The translations under genes and the position numbers were made by a program. Below are positions 1 to 8,778 of a stretch of 64,000 nt of DNA, in pieces (position 1 is the first letter of the stretch; every line of letters starts with the position of its first letter). The stretch comes from Konateibacter massiliensis (GTDB lineage Bacteria > Bacillota > Clostridia > Lachnospirales > Lachnospiraceae): NCBI RefSeq assembly GCF_900184995.1, contig NZ_LT860098.1, positions 315,001-379,000 of the forward strand, given 5' to 3'. The notes below the pieces were generated by a model that had not been told where the DNA came from, ran no database searches, and saw nothing but the letters and a program-made list of their open reading frames with translations.

Positions 1-1462
1 CTGGATTATAAAAATTTTCTAATTCATAATACTCATTGTTTATACCATTTAGAGACTTATAATCCTCAAGCGAACTTCTAAGAGTATCCCCTTCAAGCAC
101 CACCCCACCTGTACTAACATAATAATTACCAACATATCCTTGATAATGTTCCCCAATATCCTTTAAGTCTATCTTGTTTTTATATTTACTGATATCCATT
201 GTTTTAGGTGCCGTTGCAAGCATTTGAACATACCCCAAATCGTTTGTTTCAAGCTCAATAGAACCACCATCTTTTACAAATTCATTGTACATATCATAGT
301 CAACATAAGACAATAGTTGCCCTTTTTTAATCTTTAATCCTTGCGCATCTGATGCCTTTACATAAATGCTATAAACCTGTCCTTCTTCCAGATAATATCC
401 CCGAACATATGATCCGTTTATATAATTACTGCTAACATTATACTTTTGTTCTTCATTCCCATCTGCCACCGAAACTTCTGAATAATACGCATTATCAAAC
501 ACCAAATGATAATGTGCTGTTTCTTCCGGAGTAAATTCGAATATTCTTGCTTCGTTCTTATTCAACTGTACTGTCTCATCATAATTAATAGTTTCTGAAC
601 CCTTTTCATATTTTGCAAGTATTAACATATCAGACTCTATACTAGCAGAATCATTTATGACTTCATCTTTATTATCATATAATCCTTCTAATTCATAATA
701 ACCATTCTGTATTCTACAAGTACCTTCATATGTTGTAATTATATCTTGTAAGGTATCTCCTTCGTACACAGAATAATACCTATAATAGTCCGCATACCAG
801 TAGTTATCACTTTGATATGACAGTCGCTTAAATTTAATTTCATTAATATCCTCAGGTCCTTCTGCTACCAAAGAAGAGTATCCATTCAAATTTGTTTCTG
901 CAGTAATTGTTCCGCCTGCTTCTGTAAAGGTAGTATACTCATTATAATCAAAGAAAAAAACACTGTATCCTCTGATTATTTTAATTGTCTGGTTGCTATC
1001 TGATTTTATAGCTATGTGATAAGTTTTCCCTTCTTCGAGATAAAATCCTCTGCCACACATTTGCTGATTATCTACAATCGTTAAACCTACAATTTCAATA
1101 TCTTTAAAAGTTTCACTATCAAGTTGCTCTTTGACTGATATTTCAGTTTGATCTTTAGCATGTATAAAATATTTTGCACTCTTTTCCGGCTGAAATAAAA
1201 AAGAGTACTCTTCATCCTTCTCCAATGATTTCGATTCGAGATATCCTATTTCTTCTATCTCCTGTTCTAACTGAGGCGTCTCTTCGTCAGATTCTATCGT
1301 CATCGCACCTCCCGTGACAGTTCCACTACTTTCTTGACCGATTTCATTACTTTGTTCCAACTGATTGGGGGTTACTTCTGCTGAAACAGGTAATATATTA
1401 CCAAATATTATAGATATTGTAAGTAATACAGCTACCCTTTTTTTCATTAGTTTTAGACTCAT
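1..1462 (-). CDS. Secreted repeat-containing surface protein, 3' part beyond the left edge
   Basis: The reading frame is open from an ATG at 1462 to the left edge, about 487 codons, and is cut by the window, so its C-terminus is unknown. AGGAGG lies 10 nt upstream of the ATG; a second ATG at 1447 (MKKRVAVLLT) is also possible. The N-terminus is a signal peptide: basic MSLKLMKKR, a hydrophobic stretch, then a likely cleavage at VSA. An acidic linker follows. The rest shows at least two divergent repeats of about 190 residues, each with a GFYLEEGKTYHI or GYYLEEGQVYSI motif, then a F-x-E/K-x-G-G-(T/S)-I segment, then an NGYYELEG-like segment. Such beta-rich modules resemble the pre-peptidase or Ig-like modules of Firmicute surface proteins. 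No enzymatic domain is visible. It is divergent from the glycosyl-phosphate transferase at 1849. Function unknown. Confidence 0.75.
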   Translation of the reverse strand, partial: MSLKLMKKRVAVLLTISIIFGNILPVSAEVTPNQLEQSNEIGQESSGTVTGGAMTIESDEETPQLEQEIEEIGYLESKSLEKDEEYSFLFQPEKSAKYFIHAKDQTEISVKEQLDSETFKDIEIVGLTIVDNQQMCGRGFYLEEGKTYHIAIKSDSNQTIKIIRGYSVFFFDYNEYTTFTEAGGTITAETNLNGYSSLVAEGPEDINEIKFKRLSYQSDNYWYADYYRYYSVYEGDTLQDIITTYEGTCRIQNGYYELEGLYDNKDEVINDSASIESDMLILAKYEKGSETINYDETVQLNKNEARIFEFTPEETAHYHLVFDNAYYSEVSVADGNEEQKYNVSSNYINGSYVRGYYLEEGQVYSIYVKASDAQGLKIKKGQLLSYVDYDMYNEFVKDGGSIELETNDLGYVQMLATAPKTMDISKYKNKIDLKDIGEHYQGYVGNYYVSTGGVVLEGDTLRSSLEDYKSLNGINNEYYELENFYNP

Positions 1463-1848
1463 ATGTCCATGTCCTCCTCTGCTTTAACGCAATCTTGCTT
1501 GATTCGATATTTTTTTTGTTCTAAAAGTATTATTCATAAATTTCACTCAAACATTAAGTTTCAATACAAAAAGCATCAAACATTTTTTTGTAATATTCAT
1601 GTATCATCCTTCTAGTAAAAAATATATTTAATTTTTTTCTAGCACTATAAATATTCTATTGAATTTTGAATATTTTGTCAATATTTAGTGAAACTTTTGT
1701 AAAAAAAGAAAAACTCAAGATTTTAGATGCTTAACTTTTGGCAACAATATTGACAAGTATTTTTACCTCTGTTACACTAACTCTGAATATGGAATTTTAT
1801 GAATACGTTTGATTTTATTGAAAAAAGGAAGAATTAGAGGTACTAGAA
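1463..1848. other. Divergent intergenic region, 386 nt
   Basis: Very AT-rich region between two divergent genes. It carries one convincing promoter reading right (1750-1778). I could not pick out an equally convincing promoter for the leftward gene. No small ORF with a ribosome binding site and no strong hairpin was seen. Confidence 0.6.
1750..1778 (+). promoter_or_regulatory. Sigma-A-type promoter upstream of the glycosyl-phosphate transferase
   Basis: TTGACA at 1750-1755, a 17-nt spacer and TACACT at 1773-1778, with a TG at 1770-1771 giving an extended -10. It sits 70 nt before the start codon at 1849 and points at the plus-strand pair. Confidence 0.6.
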
Positions 1849-3234
1849 TTGGAGAATTATAAAGAACAGTTTAAGCGTTTGATTACTTTTGCGGAAGTTC
1901 TTTCCATTATTGTGTTGGAGGCTTTCGTATTTTGGAATGTCTGGATGAACTATTATAATCAGGCACTTCCGAAGGAACTGCGCTATTGGAGACGTGGACA
2001 TTGGGTTGTAATTATTTTATATATTGTATTGCTGTATTTTTTTTCGAAGGTTTACGGTGGATTTAAGATAGGGTATCTTAAATTGTCCGATGTAATTTTC
2101 TCACAAATTTTGTCCATGCTTTTGGTAAATGTGGTTACTTATCTGCAAATCTGTCTGATTGGCCGCTCTATCATGGATATCAAGCCTATTTTGATGGTTA
2201 TTTCCATTGATGTGGTTATCATATGCGCATGGGCGGTCGCGAGCAAATATATATATATGAAGCTTTACCCACCGCACCGCATGATTATGGTGTACGGTGA
2301 CAGGGATCCCCTTAGCTTAATACGAAAGGTCGGTTCTCGAAAGGACAAGTATGATATTCAGGAAAGCATTCATATCAGTGAGGGCGAAGATGTTATATTA
2401 GAAAAGATACTCAGCTATGAGGCAGTTATTATCTGCGATGTACCTTCCCAGATTCGTAACAATATTTTGAAGTTCTGTTTCAAATATTCCATCCGAGTAT
2501 ATGTTACACCGAAGCTGTCTGATATCATTATTCTTGGCTCTGATAATATTCATTTATTTGATTCCCCGCTTCTGCTCTCCAGAAACAGGGGGTTAAATCT
2601 AGAGCAGGCAATTGCAAAACGTATGCTTGATTTGGTGTTGTCTCTTATTATGCTTGTTATCGCATCACCGTTTATGCTTATTATTGCAATTTTAGTCAAG
2701 GCGTATGACAGAGGACCTGTTCTTTATAAGCAGGAACGTCTTACTCTTAACAATAAGAAATTTATGATATACAAATTCAGAAGCATGAAAATGGACTCTG
2801 AGAAAAACGGAGCCAGACTTGCCATGAAAAATGACAGCCGCGTAACACCGGTAGGAAGAGTCATTCGAAATATTCATTTTGATGAATTGCCGCAGATTTT
2901 TAATATTATAAAAGGAGATATGTCTCTGGTCGGTCCGCGGCCGGAACGTCCGATTATTGCAAAGCAATATGAAAAGGAAATTCCTGAATTTCCGTTCCGT
3001 CTAAAGGTAAAGGCTGGACTCACAGGTTATGCACAGGTGTATGGCAAATACAACACCACCCCGTATGACAAACTGAAGCTGGATTTGATGTATGTAGAGA
3101 ATTATTCGATATGGCTGGATTTTAAACTGTTGTTAATGACTTTTAAAATATTATTCCAGAAAGAGAATACAGAAGGCGTCGAACAATGGCAGAAAACCGC
3201 TGTAAAAGACAAGCCTAAGGATTCGAAGTATTAA
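1849..3234 (+). CDS. Membrane polyprenyl-phosphate sugar-1-phosphate transferase (WbaP/WcaJ type)
   Basis: It probably starts an undecaprenyl-linked glycan by moving a hexose-1-phosphate from a UDP-sugar to undecaprenyl phosphate at the inner membrane face. The 461-aa protein has the full-length layout of this family: about four membrane segments in residues 12-135, a Rossmann-like CoA-binding_3 region around 140-245, one more hydrophobic helix near 260-285, and the catalytic sugar-transferase domain. The catalytic domain shows KFRSM (309-313), DELPQ (345-349) and VGPRPE (361-366). The start codon is TTG, chosen because GAGG lies 8 nt upstream and the frame matches the first membrane helix. 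It is followed 11 nt later by a GT2 gene, and both read opposite to nearly all other genes. The transferred sugar cannot be told from sequence. Confidence 0.88.
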   Translation: MENYKEQFKRLITFAEVLSIIVLEAFVFWNVWMNYYNQALPKELRYWRRGHWVVIILYIVLLYFFSKVYGGFKIGYLKLSDVIFSQILSMLLVNVVTYLQICLIGRSIMDIKPILMVISIDVVIICAWAVASKYIYMKLYPPHRMIMVYGDRDPLSLIRKVGSRKDKYDIQESIHISEGEDVILEKILSYEAVIICDVPSQIRNNILKFCFKYSIRVYVTPKLSDIIILGSDNIHLFDSPLLLSRNRGLNLEQAIAKRMLDLVLSLIMLVIASPFMLIIAILVKAYDRGPVLYKQERLTLNNKKFMIYKFRSMKMDSEKNGARLAMKNDSRVTPVGRVIRNIHFDELPQIFNIIKGDMSLVGPRPERPIIAKQYEKEIPEFPFRLKVKAGLTGYAQVYGKYNTTPYDKLKLDLMYVENYSIWLDFKLLLMTFKILFQKENTEGVEQWQKTAVKDKPKDSKY

Positions 3235-3245
3235 GGAGCGAAAGA

Positions 3246-3998
3246 ATGGAAAAACCACTGGTCTCGGTTATTATGCCGGCCTATAATTCTGAAAAATTTA
3301 TTGAAACTGCTATACACTCGGTACTGATTCAGGAGGTCCCTTTTGAACTCATTATCATTGATGATTGTTCCAATGACGGCACGCAGGAGCTGCTATTGCA
3401 ATACAGCTCCCGCCCCAATATTATCTGTATCAGAAATGAAGAAAATATTGGTGCTGCCGCCTCCAGAAATAAGGGTGTAGCCCTTGCAAAAGGAAAATAT
3501 GTAGCTTTTTTGGATGCAGATGATTATTGGCTGCCTCACAAGCTATCCAGACAGCTTGATACCCTAGATGCCAAGCAACGCGTACTATGCAGTACAGCAC
3601 GTGAGCTGATGACACCTGAAGGTAAATTGACCGGAAAAATCATTCCCGTACCGGAAAACATCACTTATCATATGATGCTTGGGCAAAACCTGATTAACTG
3701 TTCTTCGGTCGTGATGCTTCGTGATGTTGCACTGGAGTTTCCGATGGAGCATGAAGACAGCCATGAAGACTATATTATGTGGCTTAAAATCTTGCAAAAA
3801 TACAAAAAGGCTTGTGCAGTAAATGAGCCGCTGCTTAAATATCGTTTGAGCAATTCCGGTAAGTCAGGACACAAGCTTCATTCCGCAAAAATGACCTTTA
3901 AGGTTTATCGGTATATGGGCTTTGGACTTTTCAAATCCATTATGTGCTTTGCCTCCTATGCGGTGCATGGAGTAATTAAGTATAAAAAAACTAGTTAA
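3246..3998 (+). CDS. GT2 family glycosyltransferase
   Basis: A 250-aa GT-A-fold glycosyltransferase. The N-terminus VSVIMPAYN (6-14) is the nucleotide-binding strand, IIIDDCSNDGT (36-46) carries the first acidic pair, and LDADDYW (89-95) holds the metal-binding DxD-type motif. There is no clear membrane anchor, so it is probably a cytoplasmic enzyme acting on lipid-linked sugar made by the transferase just upstream. GGAGCG precedes the ATG. The strong hairpin at 4002-4049 follows the stop at once, so the two genes form a short transcript. Donor and acceptor sugars are unknown. Confidence 0.85.
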   Translation: MEKPLVSVIMPAYNSEKFIETAIHSVLIQEVPFELIIIDDCSNDGTQELLLQYSSRPNIICIRNEENIGAAASRNKGVALAKGKYVAFLDADDYWLPHKLSRQLDTLDAKQRVLCSTARELMTPEGKLTGKIIPVPENITYHMMLGQNLINCSSVVMLRDVALEFPMEHEDSHEDYIMWLKILQKYKKACAVNEPLLKYRLSNSGKSGHKLHSAKMTFKVYRYMGFGLFKSIMCFASYAVHGVIKYKKTS

Positions 3999-4001
3999 TA
4001 A

Positions 4002-4049
4002 AACAAAGCGACCAAGTCCTTTACTCATGAGGAACTTGGTCGCTTTGTT
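4002..4049. terminator. Strong bidirectional hairpin terminator
   Basis: A perfect 16-bp inverted repeat (4002-4017 with 4034-4049), extended by CCT/AGG across a one-base bulge. It ends the plus-strand pair. On the minus strand a T-rich tail follows, so it may also stop transcripts of the coiled-coil gene at 4244. Confidence 0.8.
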
Positions 4050-4243
4050 GCACTGAATATAGTCACATAGTGACATATTCCACTTGCGTTCGTGCGCATA
4101 AATATTTTTTATTTCACAGAAAATTTGTAGAACTTTCCTATGAGGTAAAAGAAATGAAACTGCCACAACAGTCCCATTTCTTATGCATCATCGCCCCATC
4201 GATAGATGCTATTTTAGATGCCTATCCATTTTCTTAATTCCAG

Positions 4244-4699
4244 TTAAGCCGGAATTAATTTATTCATCTCCAATACTTGAATTACAGTGTCCATCGAATC
4301 ATTCAGACGGCTAAAACCCCTGTCCACCTTCAAGTCAAGCAGGATATAATTATAATTCAGTTCTTTCAACTTCTTGTTTGTCATACCCTGCTTAAATTCT
4401 ACCATTTCCATTCGATTATTTAAGTGGGTCACTTGTATTTCAAGACTTGATACTTTTGCCTTAAGCTCTGATACTTCGACTTCAAGACTGGACACCCTGT
4501 TTTCAAGGCTCGATACCTTATATTCTAGGCTCGATACCTTATCTTCAAGGCTGGATACCCTATTTTCAAGACTTGTCATTCTTGCTTCAAGGCTTGTCAT
4601 TCGGTTTTGTAATTCTTTTACCTCATACTTTAATCCTGAAATTTCTCCAATCAGCTCATCTTTCATACCTATTAGGAAATCTTTTAATTCTTTTTCCAT
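4244..4699 (-). CDS. Small coiled-coil protein of SSLE heptad repeats
   Basis: I chose the ATG at 4699 because AAGGAGG sits 6 nt upstream; a longer in-frame start at 4744 has no such site. The 151-aa product has no signal peptide and no membrane helix. Residues 34-96 are nine consecutive heptads of the type VSSLEDK or MTSLEAR, with V/M at a and L at d, a textbook parallel coiled coil. The C-terminus (MTNKKLKELNYNYILLDLK...) is also helical. The DNA at 4412-4600 is a matching degenerate 21-bp tandem repeat. Similar proteins in Firmicutes are usually left as hypothetical or coiled-coil. It has its own promoter at 4750-4778 and is probably not part of the glucan operon upstream. Function unknown. 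Confidence 0.8.
   Translation of the reverse strand: MEKELKDFLIGMKDELIGEISGLKYEVKELQNRMTSLEARMTSLENRVSSLEDKVSSLEYKVSSLENRVSSLEVEVSELKAKVSSLEIQVTHLNNRMEMVEFKQGMTNKKLKELNYNYILLDLKVDRGFSRLNDSMDTVIQVLEMNKLIPA
4412..4600 (-). repeat. Degenerate 21-bp tandem repeat encoding heptads
   Basis: Nine 21-bp units, each encoding a heptad such as VSSLENR. Neighbouring units differ at a few bases, so copy-number change by slippage is plausible without loss of frame. Confidence 0.75.
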
Positions 4700-4749
4700 G
4701 TAATTCCTCCTTGAGTAACAACACTCTCCAACCCTTCTCTCCAAATATT

Positions 4750-4778
4750 ATTATAGAGGTCAGGAAGAGAAATTACAA
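4750..4778 (-). promoter_or_regulatory. Promoter of the coiled-coil gene
   Basis: On the minus strand, TTGTAA (4773-4778), a 17-nt spacer and TATAAT (4750-4755). It lies in the gap after the phosphorylase stop at 4808 and about 50 nt before the start at 4699. Confidence 0.6.
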
Positions 4779-4807
4779 TGAGAAATCTTGCTCAAATAGC
4801 ATTCCCC

Positions 4808-7800
4808 CTACAACGGCTGCTTTACCTGAATTTCACATACTATTTGCTTTATCTTGCCATTTCGAAGCAGATGTACAGTTTCCCCTTCTACCTTATTCTT
4901 GAACTGCTCAATTCTGCCATCCATATGCTCTGCTGTTATTTTGGCAACCGTATAATTTGACGGAATTAAATCTTTCTTCTCGCTTATTTGGTAAATAACC
5001 CGCGTATTTCCTAGAAATATAGCTTCAACCGTATTATTCTCTGCTATTAAGTAGGATGGCAGGGCAGGCTGCAGTATGCAGGTTAACTCTTCCTTTTCGA
5101 AATGAAACGGGTTTTCCCCAAACATCATAAGCTGCCAGATTTCTAAAAATTCTGCTGTGGAACCGCTTAGCCTTGCAACAAAGCCTTTTCCGTGAAGCTG
5201 CGCATTACTGTTGGCACTGCTTGCCAAAAACGAGGAGTTTTCCAGAAGACTTCTTCCGTACATTTTGTAATCCAAAAACGGAATACAAGCCTTGTGGAAA
5301 TCCTCATAAAACTCTTTATATAAGCCATTCTTCAACAGTTGCAGCAAATATTTATATTCCATATGCAGCCAGATTGATTCATTCTCAAGCCAGCCTGCAC
5401 TGAATGCCTTTGCCCTTCCGATCTCAAAGGAAGCATTTGCAAGGGATGCGTTCACCTTATACATTTGAAGCTTATTATCATAGAGACCGCTCTTTTTCAC
5501 CTCATCATACAGTTTTCTTTTTTTATTGGCAGAGGGCAAAAATTTAAAGTAACGTACCGCTCCTTCCAGAAACAGCGGCATTTCTCTTTGCTCAAATCGC
5601 TTTGGTACCACCATATTTTCAACTATTTCATAGTCAATCAGTTCATAGGAAAAATAGGTAGGGCATATGCCATGTATGCCGTTTACAGCCTCCTCAATTC
5701 CCTCCTCCACATAGTCCATATAGTTTTGCAGAAGAGCTGCAAGCTCATCATACTCCAATATTTTGCAGCTTCCTTCAATGCCCCATATCGTCTTTTGTCT
5801 GTAGGTTTCTTTTGCCTCGTTCAGCTTGTTCCATACCCAGAACTTAGTCTCTTGACACCGGCGATACGTCTTAAGAGCATTATCCGTATCAATTATAAAA
5901 TCATAAAGCTCGTTAAACACCTCAGCCTTTGCCTGATAGGCATTCACTGTCTTTTGCACATACTTTAACAAACGGTGCAGCTCGTAGGTCTCTGCCATGG
6001 AGGATCCAAACATTCCCGGCAAGCCGTTTAGTGCATCATACCAGCCCGGTTTTCCACCCTCCATCTCAATTCCCATTCCAAACATGTCAAGAGTAGCAAA
6101 TTTATTTTGTATCATAACTAGAAGCTTTGTCAAAAGATTGGAGTGATAAATCTTACCTTCTCCAAATCTGTCCCTTACTTCATGATATGTTACTTCCGCT
6201 TTTATTTCCTCATCGACACAATTATACTGCCGTACCCCGTCCTCCGTCACGACATATCTCTGCTCCCTTGGAAGAACAACCGCCCTTGCCTCATAATAGG
6301 TGTAGGACGCATCCTCCAGCAGTAAACGTCTTTCCTCCTCGGGAAAAACCTTCAAATAAGCTTCAATCAGGTCCAGATTATAGGTCCAATGATCCGTCCA
6401 GTAGCCCTCTCCAAAATCTGCATTTAATTTCTGCTCTGCATGGTCGATTACCTTTCCTAAAAATTCCTCCTTCGGCAATGTTGTTGTGATATTCTCTCTT
6501 CCCAAGAATCCCAGAAGCTCTCCCGGTGAAAATTCTTTTTCCAAAAATTTTGTCACCCTTTTTCTGTCATCTTCTTTTACGCAGCTTAAAACCTGTTCTA
6601 AATTCTTCGTCTCATAGCTTACTTGCTTTACGACAAGCGGATTATATCCATCTAGCTGAATAAGGTTATAAAACAGCTTAATATTGTAATCTCGCACATG
6701 CGGCGAGAACAATACGTCGCATCTTCTATTTTGATTCACATCTCGGAAGTTTCCGTTTCCCTGAGAATAGTATTCGGGGAGCATACGAAAAAAGTTGTAA
6801 TCTCGCTCAATATCGCCATGCTTTCTTCCGTATACATAAAAGATATGATTGTTTCCAAGTGTTACAGGGTATCCACCCCTTAGTACATTATCCACATAAG
6901 TCTGTCTGCAATATTCATCAAATATCCGGTTGCCTGTTTTTGCTTCCATACCTTTGCTCACGTCCATGGTAAGAGCTTTTGCCTCCTCGTACTTACGCAC
7001 AAAATAATTCTGCTCCTTAGATCTCTCTGCAAATTCCTGATAAATTTTCTTGCTCGCCGCCTGCCCGATTACAGAATAAAGCGAGGTTTCTTCCTTTTCT
7101 TTTAGTTCTCCTTCATAGGCACAAAAACCGGAAGGAACCTGATTTTGTACCATCTGCTTCTTTTGAAGCAGCTCTCCTATGCTGTTATTTAAGAAACCTA
7201 CCGGCTTCTGACAGGAGGTGTCGTAGTCGAATATAATTTGGGGGTCCGCAAGAATCGGAAGTCTTTCCCCCTTGCCTGTCATAGAAATATAATAGTTTCC
7301 TTCTTCAATTTTTGATACCTTGGCACTGTCCTTTGTGCTATAGCGGACACGGTAGTAAGGCAGCTTTTCATCCGTATCCTCCACCTGCATCCACGCCTTC
7401 ATCGTCTGCGCCATTTCCTTTAGGGCACCAAGCTCAATTCCATAAGGGATAACTGCGGGCATGCCGTCAAGCACGTCAATTTTCCTCTCTGCATCCCTTT
7501 TATTTTTTATTGTCACCTTGCGGACCAGACCGCCAAGCTTCTCATTCGGAAGTGTGTAATACAACACATTGACCTGTATTCCAAGCTCCTCATGCCACTC
7601 TTCAATTTCCAACTCATTCATGCCTATGTACATTCTGGTCTTTTTCTCATCTGAACAAAACGGTTCATAAAACTGCCCGTCTACCTTTAAAAATGTCCGA
7701 AATCCCATTGTCTTGGCAAGCTGATACGCCTGATGTGCCGGATAAAACTCCATAATGGAATGATTTTTATCCTCCGTTCCAAAGCTCGCAATTGCCTGCC

Positions 7801-7924
7801 CGCGGTTTACATAAAAACACCATATCGGAATTCCCTCCAAGCCGCTTATACCTGGCAGGAAACTTGAGAAAGTGGATTGCCTGTTGTAATCTTCTATTAT
7901 AAAACGTCCCTTTTTATCAAACAT
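4808..7924 (-). CDS. Large inverting beta-glucan phosphorylase (GH94/GH149/GH161-like)
   Basis: A 1038-aa cytoplasmic protein with no signal peptide. It has the N-terminal beta-sandwich and (alpha/alpha)6-barrel layout of the phosphorylases related to cellobiose phosphorylase. The barrel holds GNGNFRDVNQNRR (389-401), with Asp395 the candidate general acid in the R-D-x-N-Q motif. The length fits beta-1,3-glucan phosphorylases (GH149/GH161) or 1,2-beta-oligoglucan phosphorylases better than cellobiose phosphorylases (about 800 aa). The likely reaction is phosphorolysis of an imported oligosaccharide to alpha-glucose-1-phosphate and a shortened chain. It ends the binding protein-permease-permease transcript, 10 nt after the upstream permease stop, with GGAGAAA before the ATG. 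Exact linkage specificity is not readable from motifs. Confidence 0.8.
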   Translation of the reverse strand: MFDKKGRFIIEDYNRQSTFSSFLPGISGLEGIPIWCFYVNRGQAIASFGTEDKNHSIMEFYPAHQAYQLAKTMGFRTFLKVDGQFYEPFCSDEKKTRMYIGMNELEIEEWHEELGIQVNVLYYTLPNEKLGGLVRKVTIKNKRDAERKIDVLDGMPAVIPYGIELGALKEMAQTMKAWMQVEDTDEKLPYYRVRYSTKDSAKVSKIEEGNYYISMTGKGERLPILADPQIIFDYDTSCQKPVGFLNNSIGELLQKKQMVQNQVPSGFCAYEGELKEKEETSLYSVIGQAASKKIYQEFAERSKEQNYFVRKYEEAKALTMDVSKGMEAKTGNRIFDEYCRQTYVDNVLRGGYPVTLGNNHIFYVYGRKHGDIERDYNFFRMLPEYYSQGNGNFRDVNQNRRCDVLFSPHVRDYNIKLFYNLIQLDGYNPLVVKQVSYETKNLEQVLSCVKEDDRKRVTKFLEKEFSPGELLGFLGRENITTTLPKEEFLGKVIDHAEQKLNADFGEGYWTDHWTYNLDLIEAYLKVFPEEERRLLLEDASYTYYEARAVVLPREQRYVVTEDGVRQYNCVDEEIKAEVTYHEVRDRFGEGKIYHSNLLTKLLVMIQNKFATLDMFGMGIEMEGGKPGWYDALNGLPGMFGSSMAETYELHRLLKYVQKTVNAYQAKAEVFNELYDFIIDTDNALKTYRRCQETKFWVWNKLNEAKETYRQKTIWGIEGSCKILEYDELAALLQNYMDYVEEGIEEAVNGIHGICPTYFSYELIDYEIVENMVVPKRFEQREMPLFLEGAVRYFKFLPSANKKRKLYDEVKKSGLYDNKLQMYKVNASLANASFEIGRAKAFSAGWLENESIWLHMEYKYLLQLLKNGLYKEFYEDFHKACIPFLDYKMYGRSLLENSSFLASSANSNAQLHGKGFVARLSGSTAEFLEIWQLMMFGENPFHFEKEELTCILQPALPSYLIAENNTVEAIFLGNTRVIYQISEKKDLIPSNYTVAKITAEHMDGRIEQFKNKVEGETVHLLRNGKIKQIVCEIQVKQPL

Positions 7925-7934
7925 AGTCTTTCTC

Positions 7935-8765
7935 CTATCCTTTTACCGCTCCCGCCACCAAGCTTTCCTGCACCTGGTTGCTCAACAGAAAATAGATTAA
8001 AATTGTCGGCAATGTGGCAATTACCATACCTGCACCAATCAATCCCCAATCTGTAGAGTATTGCCCTGCAAAGGACATAATTCCTACCGGAAGCGTACGA
8101 TAATCCGCACTGTCTACCAATGTGTTTGCAAACATCAATTCATTCCATGTTCCGAGAAATGTAAAGATAGATGCCGTTGCAACCGCCGGTCTCACCATCG
8201 GAAGCATAATTGCAAGAAAGCATCTGAATATGCCGCAGCCGTCCATATATGCCGCCTCTTCCATCTCTTTCGGGATTCCCTTATAAAAACCGGTCAAAAT
8301 CATAACGCTCATCGGAATTCCAAATGCGATATAAGGTATTAAGAGTCCGAGATAGCCTCCCTTTAATCCAAGTTTATCCATAATCTGAAAGAGCGGGAGA
8401 AGTGCTGCCTGTGAAGGTATCATGATACCCACAGTAAAAATGCCAAATGCGGTATCCTTAAGCTTCCATTTCATTCTGGCAATCGCATAAGCTGCCATCG
8501 CTGAGATAACTGCCACCACTGCAACTGTAACTGCCGAGTAAAATACGGAATTCAGGAAGTATCTCAAAATTCCTCCATCCGTCAAAGCTGTAGCATAATT
8601 GACAAACCGCCAAACCTTCGGCAATCCGATTACATTTTCCCCAAATATTTCTGCGTTGCTTTTTAAAGAAAAGGTAATAAGCCAATACAAAGGAAAAATC
8701 TGTGTAACTGCTATCAAAGACAAAATAATCATTTTTATACTTTTTGTTACTTTTTTGCTGTTCAT
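7935..8765 (-). CDS. Carbohydrate ABC transporter permease, MalG type
   Basis: A 276-aa inner-membrane permease with six predicted helices. The cytoplasmic loop carries the EAA motif (EAAYMDGCG), the contact for the ATPase. I start it at ATG 8765, which has AGGAGG 7-8 nt upstream; an upstream in-frame start would overlap the previous gene and lacks a site. It pairs with the MalF-like permease 13 nt upstream and the lipoprotein at 9763 to form a CUT1-type importer. No ATPase gene lies in this cluster, so a shared MsmK-type ATPase encoded elsewhere is likely, as in many Gram-positive CUT1 systems. The next gene is the large phosphorylase, which suggests oligosaccharides as substrate. Confidence 0.9.
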   Translation of the reverse strand: MNSKKVTKSIKMIILSLIAVTQIFPLYWLITFSLKSNAEIFGENVIGLPKVWRFVNYATALTDGGILRYFLNSVFYSAVTVAVVAVISAMAAYAIARMKWKLKDTAFGIFTVGIMIPSQAALLPLFQIMDKLGLKGGYLGLLIPYIAFGIPMSVMILTGFYKGIPKEMEEAAYMDGCGIFRCFLAIMLPMVRPAVATASIFTFLGTWNELMFANTLVDSADYRTLPVGIMSFAGQYSTDWGLIGAGMVIATLPTILIYFLLSNQVQESLVAGAVKG

Positions 8766-8778
8766 CTCTCTTCCTCCT

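Noticed and set aside
1707..1725. AAACTCAAGATTTT also occurs near 21950
   Set aside because: A 14-base match in very AT-rich DNA with no symmetry or shared context is likely chance.
3864..4166. 100-codon open frame on the minus strand overlapping the 3' end of the GT2 gene
   Set aside because: It overlaps a clear GT2 gene and a terminator hairpin, has no ribosome binding site, and resembles no protein.
4154..4237. 27-codon plus-strand ORF (MKLPQQSHFLCII...) with GAGG 8 nt upstream
   Set aside because: It lies after a strong terminator, has no promoter and no recognisable product; chance is the simpler explanation.
4702..4744. Upstream extension of the coiled-coil protein to ATG 4744
   Set aside because: It lacks a ribosome site and contains the AAGGAGG that serves ATG 4699.
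5465..5968. 167-codon plus-strand frame within the large phosphorylase gene
   Set aside because: Antisense to a well-supported enzyme gene, no ribosome binding site, and no family resemblance.
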